A stretch of DNA of 10,298 bases, from positions 1 to 10,298 of the forward strand of contig JBEKFH010000150.1 in the NCBI GenBank assembly GCA_050013415.1, in the 5' to 3' direction. How positions within the stretch are numbered: position 1 is the stretch's first letter; every line of letters begins with the position of its first letter. The stretch is from Palsa-506 sp050013415 (GTDB lineage: Bacteria; Actinomycetota; Actinomycetes; Streptosporangiales; Streptosporangiaceae). The notes under the pieces are model-generated. The model was not told the origin of the DNA. It saw only the letters and a program-made list of their open reading frames with translations, and ran no database searches. Positions 1-5,849 of this stretch are shown here, piece by piece. Position numbers and translations under genes: made by a program.

Positions 1-326
1 ACGGACGTGGACGGCTTGAGGAAGATGACCGGCTCGTCCGGCGGCTCGCCGCCCATCTCGCGAGCGTGATCGGCGTAGTTCTTGCCGATGGCGACCACCT
101 TCGTCGGCAGCACCGGCGCCAGCAGCCGCACGTCAGCCAGCGGGTAGCTGGCGCCGGTGAACCGAACGCTGTCGGATCCGACGCCGAACGGGTGCCCGCG
201 CAGCTCGGCGATCAGCGCGCGATCACCGTCCGGTCCCGGCGCGGCGACTCCGGTGCCGTCCGGTGACACCTCCTGGATGACGCCGTAGGCGACGTCATCG
301 TCCCGGCTGAATCTGGCGATACGCAC
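1..326 (-). CDS. Fumarylacetoacetate hydrolase family protein, N-terminal part (runs off the left edge)
   Basis: Only the first 108 codons are present, and there is no stop in the window. The start is GTG at 326, preceded by a GGAGA-type ribosome site about 6 bases away. Residues 1 to about 60 resemble the short N-terminal domain (DUF2437-like) of actinobacterial FAH proteins. From about residue 75 comes the start of the FAH fold, with KVVAIGKNYADHAREMGG followed by EPVIFLKPSTSV, a very typical family signature. The carboxylate metal ligands lie further on, outside the window. Family members cleave or isomerise acylpyruvate-like or hydroxyheptadienedioate-like compounds in the cytosol; the substrate here cannot be told. 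The gene matches the position of M. tuberculosis Rv2993c, near serA, leuB and a glutamyl-tRNA synthetase gene (from memory). The family call is secure, the exact reaction is not. Confidence 0.9.
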   Translation of the reverse strand, partial: MRIARFSRDDDVAYGVIQEVSPDGTGVAAPGPDGDRALIAELRGHPFGVGSDSVRFTGASYPLADVRLLAPVLPTKVVAIGKNYADHAREMGGEPPDEPVIFLKPSTS

Positions 327-415
327 GTCTGTCTCCACTGTCCCGCGGGGTTGCCCGGCCAGCCACGAGCCTACTGACCGTCCGGCCCGCGGGTTGACAG
401 CGGCGCGCCCGGGGT

Positions 416-513
416 GGCCAGCCGACGCCAGCTGGGACGCGCCTCGTGCCCGGGCGAGGTCAGCGCCTCGTCGCCAGCCGACGTCAGCGGCCCGTGGCCA
501 GCCGGGGTCAGCG
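416..513. repeat. Degenerate GGCCAGCCGACGTCAGCG-like repeats
   Basis: Three similar units of about 17 bases are seen at 416-432 (GGCCAGCCGACGCCAGC), 472-489 (CGCCAGCCGACGTCAGCG) and 496-513 (GGCCAGCCGGGGTCAGCG). A half-unit (GAGGTCAGCGC) lies at about 456-466. Spacing is irregular (56 and 24 bases between starts), so this is not a clean tandem array. The units lie between divergent genes and could be protein-binding sites or decayed duplications; no regulator is recognised. Confidence 0.5.
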
Positions 514-535
514 CGCCGCCTGGACTGCCGGACTC

Positions 536-574
536 ATAGTATATAAAGTCTTTGTAATTAGTAGGGATTTAACC
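536..574 (+). promoter_or_regulatory. AT-rich island upstream of the PHP hydrolase gene
   Basis: By hand count, 541-574 is about 26% G+C (9 of 34 bases), in a region otherwise around 70%. It contains TATATAAAG and TTTGTAATTAG, which could supply a -10 element, but no well-spaced -35/-10 pair is convincing. It lies about 80-120 bases before the GTG start at 656, which suits a promoter or a nucleoid-protein binding site. The regulatory role is inferred from base composition and position only. Confidence 0.4.
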
Positions 575-642
575 TGCGAGCTGCGGGGTAGTCACGGCTA
601 GGGTTCGGAGGGCTGGCGTTCTTGGCCAGGTTGACTGGCGTC

Positions 643-648
643 AAGGGA
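643..648 (+). promoter_or_regulatory. Ribosome binding site deciding the PHP gene start
   Basis: AAGGGA, 7 bases before GTG 656 and 13 before ATG 662. It favours the GTG as the start. Confidence 0.6.
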
Positions 649-655
649 AACGGCG

Positions 656-2623
656 GTGCGGATGTGCGATGACCACGCAGTGAGCCTCGGCCACGTGGCC
701 GGCGGCTCACTGGAGACAGCCAGCCCCGGGCTGTCCCGGCGTAGTTTCGTGCATGCGACGGCAGCCGCGGCGGCTGGCGCCGCGTTCTTCCGTGAGATCC
801 CGCGGCTGCCGCTGCGCTCGCCGGACCGCGCGGTCACTGCGGACGGCAGGTCCGCGTACTCCATGGCGATGCACATCCACTCCTCGTTCAGCGAGCAGAG
901 CGGCTCGATGGACAGCCAGCTCTTCCAGGCGGCCACGAACGCGGTCGACGTGCTGTGGTGGACCGACCATGACGAGCGGATGGACGGGATCGACTACCGG
1001 CGGGCGGTGCACTTCACCAGCCTCACGGCGGAGCAGGGCGGGCCGGGCCAGGGCGGAGCGTGGGTCTGGGCGACGGCCGAGAGCGGCCCGCTGGCGCCCG
1101 GCTCGGGCGGCGGGATCGTCGAATACCCCTGCTCCCCCAGCGACCCGGTGGCCGGCGGGAGCCTGCACCTGACCGCCAAGAGCACGGGCACCGTGACGGC
1201 GAAATACGGCTACTACGCGAACAGCCACCCGGCCGCGTGGAACTACCGTGACAACCTCACCGGCCAGTCGCTGAGCATCGACGTGCTGATAGCAAACGGC
1301 TGGGCGCGCGGTTACCTGGAGCTGCTGATCGTCACTTCCTACCACCAGGCGGCGGGCGGGCGGCCCGCTGGCGACTACTCCCTGTCCTACCGGTTCGTGC
1401 CGCCCGGGGGGCGGGCGAGCCGGGTCGCCAACGGCCTGCAGGGAGTCATTACGATCCCGGTCACGCCGGGCAGCGCCAGGGACCCATGGGGCACGGTGAC
1501 CATCACGCCGTCGAGCGACATCGCTGCCCTCTGGCCCGACCTGGACTACCGCGACTTTGCCCTCTGGGAGCTGACCCTGAGCGCGGCGAGCACCGGGGAT
1601 CTGGTCGACGGGTACTTCGACTACCTGCGGTTCGACCGCCGGATTAGCGGCGAGGCGTTCCTGCAGCAGCAGGCCAGCATGGGAGCGGACCTGGCGCCCA
1701 GGTACCCGTCGGTGGTCCAGCAGCAGGGCCTTGAGGTCTCGCGGGACTTGCCGCACCTGAACTGGTTCGGCGGCGCCGTGGTCGTGCCCGACTACGGCGA
1801 CATCACGTCGGTTTCCTACCGCGAGTTCCTGCTGCACCAGGCGGTCCCGCAGATCCACGCCGCCGGGGGGCTGGTCAGCTACAACCACCCGTACGGCTAT
1901 GGCGACCCCGCCGAGCTTCCGGCTGCGCAGCAGAACGCGCTGCTCGCGAAAGTCGCGAGCAGCCTGCTGCCGACTGCCGGAAACCCGGCTGCACTCGGCG
2001 CGGACCTGATCGAGGTTGGCTACAAGCTGCGCCAGGGCGTCGACCTCGCCCACCACGTCGGGCTCTGGGATGTGATGTCCCGCAACGCGGTGTTCCTCAC
2101 CGGTAACGGCACCAGCGACGACCACTTCGGCCAGAACTGGTACGGGATGCCCAACAACTGGGTCACCTCCGCCTGGGCCGCCAGCACCGCCCAGCCGCAC
2201 CTGCTGGCCGCGCTCGCTGCCGGGCGAGCCTGGTGCGGCTCGCTGTCCGGATTCCGGGGCAGTCTCGACCTGGCCGTCGACGGCAGCTGCCCGATGGGCT
2301 CGGTCAGCGTCTCCGCCGCAGCCTCCCGCCGGCTTACCGTCGCCGCCACGGCAATCCCGGCCCGCGGCTCGCTGCAGGTGCTGCAGGGGGCGGTCGACTA
2401 CGCCGGCACCGCCGGCCTGGCGGCGAACACCCGGGTCATCGGCGCCTACACGGCTGCCGACCTGGCGAGCGGATCGGTAACGCAGTCCATCGACAACCGC
2501 CAGGGCAGCTTCCTGCGCGCTCAGGTACTCAGCGCCTCGGGAGCCGTCGTCGGCCTCTCCAACCCGGTATGGCTGCTGCGGGCCGCGCCGCCACACGGCA
2601 TCCCCCGCCCGCGGGCCGCCTGA
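656..2623 (+). CDS. Tat-exported PHP-domain metallohydrolase, CehA/McbA type
   Basis: A 655-residue protein. The GTG start at 656 is chosen because AAGGGA (643-648) lies 7 bases before it; the ATG at 662 is spaced less well. A twin-arginine motif SRRSF (residues 27-31) and an Ala-rich stretch predict export by the Tat route. PHP metal motifs appear in order: HIH (73-75), TDHD (103-106), NHPYG (410-414), DLIEV (450-454) and GTSDDH (485-490). The set looks complete, so a metal-dependent hydrolase or phosphoesterase is expected. Between the second and third motifs, residues about 130-330 form a beta-rich insertion ending in DGYFDYLRFDRR, which resembles a jelly-roll or carbohydrate-binding module. 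A C-terminal beta domain (about 535-640) ends in GLSNPVWL, as is usual in CehA-like proteins. The substrate is unknown; CehA itself hydrolyses carbaryl. The gene is flanked by minus-strand genes and is probably transcribed alone. Confidence 0.85.
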   Translation: MRMCDDHAVSLGHVAGGSLETASPGLSRRSFVHATAAAAAGAAFFREIPRLPLRSPDRAVTADGRSAYSMAMHIHSSFSEQSGSMDSQLFQAATNAVDVLWWTDHDERMDGIDYRRAVHFTSLTAEQGGPGQGGAWVWATAESGPLAPGSGGGIVEYPCSPSDPVAGGSLHLTAKSTGTVTAKYGYYANSHPAAWNYRDNLTGQSLSIDVLIANGWARGYLELLIVTSYHQAAGGRPAGDYSLSYRFVPPGGRASRVANGLQGVITIPVTPGSARDPWGTVTITPSSDIAALWPDLDYRDFALWELTLSAASTGDLVDGYFDYLRFDRRISGEAFLQQQASMGADLAPRYPSVVQQQGLEVSRDLPHLNWFGGAVVVPDYGDITSVSYREFLLHQAVPQIHAAGGLVSYNHPYGYGDPAELPAAQQNALLAKVASSLLPTAGNPAALGADLIEVGYKLRQGVDLAHHVGLWDVMSRNAVFLTGNGTSDDHFGQNWYGMPNNWVTSAWAASTAQPHLLAALAAGRAWCGSLSGFRGSLDLAVDGSCPMGSVSVSAAASRRLTVAATAIPARGSLQVLQGAVDYAGTAGLAANTRVIGAYTAADLASGSVTQSIDNRQGSFLRAQVLSASGAVVGLSNPVWLLRAAPPHGIPRPRAA

Positions 2624-2644
2624 GCCGCTGCCGCCTGAGCCTGC
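2615..2644. repeat. 15-bp tandem duplication spanning the stop codon of the PHP gene
   Basis: GCCGCCTGAGCC occurs at 2615-2626 and again at 2630-2641, a period of 15 bases. The TGA stop (2621-2623) lies in the first copy; the second TGA (2636-2638) is in the same frame. AGCCGC (2623-2628) and GCGGCT (2643-2648) can form a 6-bp stem with a 14-base loop between the convergent PHP and DUF2630 genes. There is no T run, so it is at best a weak terminator. Confidence 0.75.
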
Positions 2645-2663
2645 GGCTGCCGCCAGCACCCGG

Positions 2664-2909
2664 CTACTGCCAGTAGCCCTCGACCTCGCCCACCGGGCGG
2701 GCGGCGGCTGCCTCGGGGTTCTCGCCGAAGTCACGGCGCGCGCGGCGCTGCCGCAGCAGGTCCCAGCACTGGTCGAGCGCCTCCTCGGCCGCCCTGAGCC
2801 TGGTCCGCTCCTCGTCGCCGGAAAGCTCCCCGGCGGCCAGCTTGGCGCGAAGCTCGTGCTCGGTCCGGATCAGCTCGTCGATGTTCCCGAGGATCTGCTT
2901 GTCATCCAT
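2664..2909 (-). CDS. DUF2630 family protein
   Basis: An 81-residue, highly charged and mainly helical protein starting MDDKQILGNIDELIRTEHEL and ending RPVGEVEGYWQ. Both ends are typical of the small actinobacterial DUF2630 family, and the length is normal for it. Residues 1-60 are rich in Glu, Arg, Leu and Ala and probably form a helical hairpin or coiled coil. There is no signal peptide or membrane segment, so it is cytosolic. No biochemical function is known for the family. It lies 58 bases downstream of leuB on the same strand and may be co-transcribed. The ATG at 2909 has only a weak upstream AGG at close spacing, so translation may be inefficient. It converges on the PHP gene, with 40 bases between the two stops. 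Confidence 0.85.
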   Translation of the reverse strand: MDDKQILGNIDELIRTEHELRAKLAAGELSGDEERTRLRAAEEALDQCWDLLRQRRARRDFGENPEAAAARPVGEVEGYWQ

Positions 2910-2925
2910 CTGGCCTACGTTAGGC

Positions 2926-2973
2926 GGCCCGGTCGGGGGCTCGCTAGCCGGCCCGGTCGGGGGCTCGCTAGCC
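2926..2973. repeat. Perfect 24-bp tandem duplication spanning the leuB stop codon
   Basis: Bases 2926-2949 and 2950-2973 are identical and adjacent. The unit begins GGCCCGGTC and ends CTCGCTAGCC on the plus strand. On the minus strand the leuB stop TAG (2968-2970) lies in the copy nearest leuB. The second copy gives another in-frame TAG (2944-2946), and a degenerate third start gives an in-frame TAA (2920-2922). The array fills most of the gap between leuB and the DUF2630 gene. Confidence 0.95.
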
Positions 2974-4017
2974 AGCCACCCGCTCCGCGATGTCGTCGCC
3001 GATCTCCGGCGTCAATCGCACGGCCCAGGCACCTTGGCGCTCCAGCAGATCCTCGGCGACGGCCCGCTCGATCTTGCTTGTCTCAGCCGCCAGCCCGAGA
3101 TGATCGCACAGCATCGCCGCCGACAAGATCGCGGCGGTGGGATCGGCCCTCTGCTGCCCGGCGATGTCCGGCGCGCTGCCATGGACCGGCTCGAACATGC
3201 TGGGCGCGATGCGCTCGGGATTGATGCTGGCGCTCGCGGCGAGCCCGATGCCGCCGGCCACCGCCGCGCCGAGCGCGGTGAGGATATCGCCGAACAGATT
3301 ATCGGTGACGATCACGTCGAACCGCTCGGGCGCAGTAACGAAGTACATCGAAGCCGCGTCCATATGGCAGTACTCGGCGGTTACCCCGGCGTACTCCGGA
3401 GCCAGCGCGTCCAGCGTCCGGCGCCACAGGTCACCGGCGTAAGCGAGCACGTTCGTCTTATGCACGAGGGTCAGCTTCTTGCGCCGCTCGGTGGCGCGCT
3501 GCAGCGCGTACCTGGTGACCCGCCGGACGCCGAAGGCGGTGTTGATGCTCTCCTGGATCGCGATCTCGCCGGCGCTGCCCTTCCGCATGATGCCGCCGGC
3601 CTCGGTATAGGGACCCTCGGTGCCCTCCCGCACGACCAGCATGTCGACCGACTCGGCCCGCATGCCGGACAACGGCGAGGCGACCCCCGGATACAGGCGG
3701 ACCGGCCGCAGGTTGACGTACTGGTCGAACTCGAAGCGGAGCCGCAGCAGCAGGCCGCGCTCCAGGATGCCGCTCGGCACGCTCGGATCACCGACCGCGC
3801 CGAGGAGGATCGCGTCGTGCCCGGAAATCTCGCTGAGCACGGAGGCAGGGAGAATCTCCCCGGTGCGGCGCCAGCGCCGCGAGCCGAGATCGTAGTCCGT
3901 GGTCTCGATCGCGACGTCGGTCACCGCGGCCCGGAGGACCTTGATCGCCTCGGCGACCACCTCGGGACCGATCCCGTCACCGCCGATCACGGCGATCCTG
4001 ATCCTGCGTGCCGCCAC
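2968..4017 (-). CDS. leuB: 3-isopropylmalate dehydrogenase
   Basis: A 349-residue cytosolic enzyme of leucine biosynthesis. It oxidatively decarboxylates 3-isopropylmalate to 2-oxoisocaproate with NAD and a divalent metal. The family pattern is complete from end to end: IGGDGIGPEVV (11-21), the substrate loop LLLRLRFEFDQYVNLRP (89-105), REGTEGPYT with catalytic Tyr137 (130-138), HKTN with Lys187, HMDAAS with metal ligand Asp220, VTDNLFGDI with metal ligand Asp244, and FEPVHGSAPDIAG (275-287). One position is odd: residue 248 is Ala in GDILTALG, where other members have Asp (GDIITDL), the third metal ligand. The GTG start at 4017 has AAGG 7 bases upstream. The gene follows serA after 100 bases and precedes DUF2630. 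The family call is secure; the Ala248 change could affect activity or point to a paralogous role. Confidence 0.93.
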   Translation of the reverse strand: MAARRIRIAVIGGDGIGPEVVAEAIKVLRAAVTDVAIETTDYDLGSRRWRRTGEILPASVLSEISGHDAILLGAVGDPSVPSGILERGLLLRLRFEFDQYVNLRPVRLYPGVASPLSGMRAESVDMLVVREGTEGPYTEAGGIMRKGSAGEIAIQESINTAFGVRRVTRYALQRATERRKKLTLVHKTNVLAYAGDLWRRTLDALAPEYAGVTAEYCHMDAASMYFVTAPERFDVIVTDNLFGDILTALGAAVAGGIGLAASASINPERIAPSMFEPVHGSAPDIAGQQRADPTAAILSAAMLCDHLGLAAETSKIERAVAEDLLERQGAWAVRLTPEIGDDIAERVAG

Positions 4018-4038
4018 GGGAGTACCTTACTGGCCGGC

Positions 4039-4108
4039 CGCTGGCTGGTGGCAGGATCCGGGCGGCCGCCGCGGGGCCTGCGCTGGCTGGTGGCAGGATC
4101 CGGGCGGC
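4039..4108. repeat. 28-bp direct repeat (42-bp period) between serA and leuB
   Basis: Bases 4039-4066 and 4081-4108 are identical, both containing GGTGGCAGGATCCGGGCGGC. They are separated by a 14-base GC-rich spacer. The array starts 9 bases downstream of the serA stop and fills most of the 100-base gap to leuB. The 42-base period is a multiple of three, and the serA frame stays open through both copies after the stop. Confidence 0.95.
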
Positions 4109-4117
4109 GGCGGGGCG

Positions 4118-5710
4118 TCAGTCCCGGTCGAGATCAACGGCGCGGCTGACCACCGCGCCGATCGCGCTGGTGATCTCGGCCAGCACGTCAGGCGGCAGCC
4201 GCGAGTCGACCGTGAGCACGATAAGCGCGTGCCCGCCCCTGGCGTCCCGGCACACCTGCATCCCGGCGATGTTGATCCGCTCGCCACCGAGGATCTGGCC
4301 CACGATGCCGACCACTCCGGGCCGGTCGGTGTAGGTAAGGAACACCATGTGCTCGGCCGGGGCGATCTCCATGTCGAAGCCGTTGACCTCGACGAGCTTC
4401 TCCGCCTGCCGGATTCCGGTGAGTGTCCCGCCGACGGAGACGATCTGGCCATCGGACAGCGTGCCGCGCAGGGTCAGCACGTTGCGCCAGTCCGGGCTCT
4501 CCTCGCTTGTGGTCAGGCAGACCTCGACGCCGCGGTCGGCGGCGAGCAGCGGCGCGTTGACGTAGGTGACCGGATCCTCGACGACGTTGCCGAAGACGCC
4601 CTTGAGGGCGGCCAGCTGCAGCACGCTGACATCCCGCGCGGCGATCTCGCCGCGGACGTCCAGCTCGATCCTGGCCGCCATCCCGCCGGCCAGCGCGGTG
4701 AGGATGCGGCCAAGCTTCTCGGCCAGCGGCAGGCCGGGCTTGACGAGTTCGTCGACGGCGCCGCCGCGCACGTTGACCGCATCCGGCACGAACTCCCCGG
4801 CCAGCGCCAGCCGCACCGACCTGGCCACCTGGGTGCCTGCCTTCTCCTGCGCCTCGTGGGTGCTCGCGCCGAGGTGCGGCGTGGCGACCACGTTGCCGAA
4901 CGCCAGCAGCGGGCTATCCGTGCACGGCTCGGAGGCGTAGACATCCAGGCCGGCGCCGGCCACCCGGCCTTCCTTCAGGGCGACGGCGAGCGCCGCCTCG
5001 TCCACGATGCCGCCGCGGGCGGCGTTGATGATCCGCACCTCTGGCTTGACGATCCGCAGCTCCCGGTCCCCGATCAGCCCGAGGGTCTCGGCGTTCTTCG
5101 GCAGGTGCACGCTGATGAAGTCGGCCTCGGCCAGCAGCTCGTCAAGGCCGACCAGGCGGACCCCGAGCTGCGCCGCCCTGGCGGCGGCCACGTAGGGGTC
5201 GTAGGCGACGACCCGCATGCCGAACGCGGCGAGGCGCTGGGCGACCAGCATCCCGATCCTGCCGAGGCCGAGAATGCCCGCCACCTTGTCCTGCAGCTCG
5301 ACGCCGGTGAAGGCGGCGCGCTTCCACTCGCCACCCCGGAGCGACGCCGCGGCCTGCGGCACGTTCCGCGCGACGCAGAGGAGCAGGGCGACGGCGTGCT
5401 CGGCGGCGCTGACGATGTTGGACGTCGGCGCGTTCACCACCATGACGCCGGCCTTGGTGGCCGCCTCGACGTCGACGTTGTCCAGGCCCACGCCGGCCCG
5501 CGCGACCACCTGCAGCCGCGGCGCATGCGCCAGTGCCTCGGCGTCGATCCTGGTCGCGCTGCGGATGATCACCGCGTCGGCATCGGCCAGCGCGGCGAGC
5601 AGCTTGCCGCGATCCGCTCCGTCGGCGTACCTGACGTCGAAATCGGACTCAAGCTGGGCGATCGCGGCCGGGGAGAGGTCTTCGGCGATCAGCACGACAG
5701 GTGAGGGCAC
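4118..5710 (-). CDS. serA: D-3-phosphoglycerate dehydrogenase, long form
   Basis: A 530-residue cytosolic enzyme catalysing the first step of serine biosynthesis, the NAD-linked oxidation of 3-phosphoglycerate to 3-phosphohydroxypyruvate. The N-terminal catalytic domain has RAGVGLDNVD (71-80). The NAD-binding domain has GLGRIG (148-153). The catalytic residues are Arg232 (NAARGG), Glu261 (SEP) and His279 (TPHLGAST). Residues about 310-450 form the intervening regulatory domain. Residues about 455-530 form an ACT domain starting MVFLTYTDRPGVVG, expected to bind serine for feedback inhibition. The length and order match the long actinobacterial type (M. tuberculosis SerA1 is of similar size). 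The GTG start at 5710 has GGGAG 4 bases upstream and gives the usual beginning PVVLIAEDLSP. It probably leads an operon with leuB. No unusual residues were seen. Confidence 0.97.
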   Translation of the reverse strand: MPSPVVLIAEDLSPAAIAQLESDFDVRYADGADRGKLLAALADADAVIIRSATRIDAEALAHAPRLQVVARAGVGLDNVDVEAATKAGVMVVNAPTSNIVSAAEHAVALLLCVARNVPQAAASLRGGEWKRAAFTGVELQDKVAGILGLGRIGMLVAQRLAAFGMRVVAYDPYVAAARAAQLGVRLVGLDELLAEADFISVHLPKNAETLGLIGDRELRIVKPEVRIINAARGGIVDEAALAVALKEGRVAGAGLDVYASEPCTDSPLLAFGNVVATPHLGASTHEAQEKAGTQVARSVRLALAGEFVPDAVNVRGGAVDELVKPGLPLAEKLGRILTALAGGMAARIELDVRGEIAARDVSVLQLAALKGVFGNVVEDPVTYVNAPLLAADRGVEVCLTTSEESPDWRNVLTLRGTLSDGQIVSVGGTLTGIRQAEKLVEVNGFDMEIAPAEHMVFLTYTDRPGVVGIVGQILGGERINIAGMQVCRDARGGHALIVLTVDSRLPPDVLAEITSAIGAVVSRAVDLDRD

Positions 5711-5724
5711 AGCGCTCCCGGGAC

Positions 5725-5762
5725 GGCGGCGATTGGGCGGCGATTGGCCAGGCGGCGATTGG
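5725..5762. repeat. Three copies of a 12-bp unit in the serA leader
   Basis: GGCGGCGATTGG occurs at 5725-5736, 5736-5747 and 5751-5762 (CCAATCGCCGCC on the serA strand). The last two copies are also followed by CCA. They lie 15-53 bases before the serA start, between the proposed promoter and the ribosome site. They may be slippage products or a binding or leader-RNA element; no known riboswitch is recognised. Confidence 0.85.
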
Positions 5763-5769
5763 CCACTTC

Positions 5770-5798
5770 ATTCTACCGAAGCTTGTGAAACCCTTCAC
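5770..5798 (-). promoter_or_regulatory. Candidate serA promoter with overlapping dyad
   Basis: On the minus strand, TAGAAT (5775-5770) is a good -10. It lies 17 bases after GTGAAG (5798-5793), a partial -35. Transcription would begin about 50 bases before serA. The dyad GTGAA-4-TTCAC (5785-5798) covers the -35, as an operator would. This is inferred from sequence pattern only, with no known regulator assigned. Confidence 0.4.
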
Positions 5799-5849
5799 GA
5801 CCTGCCGGGACGTCACGACCTGCCGGGACGTCACGACCTGCCGGGACGG
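5796..5849. repeat. 18-bp tandem repeat, three copies, spanning the stop of the GGDEF-EAL gene
   Basis: CACGACCTGCCGGGACGT is repeated at 5796-5813, 5814-5831 and 5832-5849; the last base of the third copy differs. On the minus strand the unit reads as six codons, Arg-Pro-Gly-Arg-Ser-stop, three times over. The true stop is 5831-5833, and further in-frame TGA codons fall at 5813-5815 and 5795-5797. The copy farthest downstream overlaps the proposed serA -35 and dyad. Confidence 0.95.

Larger units (their letters stand above)
327..655. other. Divergent intergenic region between the FAH gene and the PHP hydrolase gene
   Basis: These 329 bases separate two genes transcribed away from each other, so promoters for both should lie here. 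No reading frame in it looks coding. It holds a GC-rich part with degenerate repeats (416-513), an AT-rich island (536-574), and the ribosome site of the PHP gene (AAGGGA, 643-648). A perfect TTGACA occurs at 394-399 on the plus strand, but no -10-like sequence follows at the right distance. Confidence 0.6.

Noticed and set aside
394..399. TTGACA as the -35 of the PHP gene promoter
   Set aside because: No -10-like sequence at 16-19 bases; the stretch after it is entirely GC-rich.
707..2734. 675-residue open frame antisense to the PHP gene
   Set aside because: It mirrors the coding bias of the PHP gene, is rich in Arg, Gly and Val, has no recognisable domain, and overlaps the supported gene throughout.
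2842..5704. Long plus-strand frames (2842-4149 and 3899-5704) opposite leuB and serA
   Set aside because: Shadows in GC-rich DNA. leuB and serA match their families from end to end on the other strand.
5796..5849. CRISPR array
   Set aside because: The repeats are adjacent 18-bp units without spacers and there are no cas genes.
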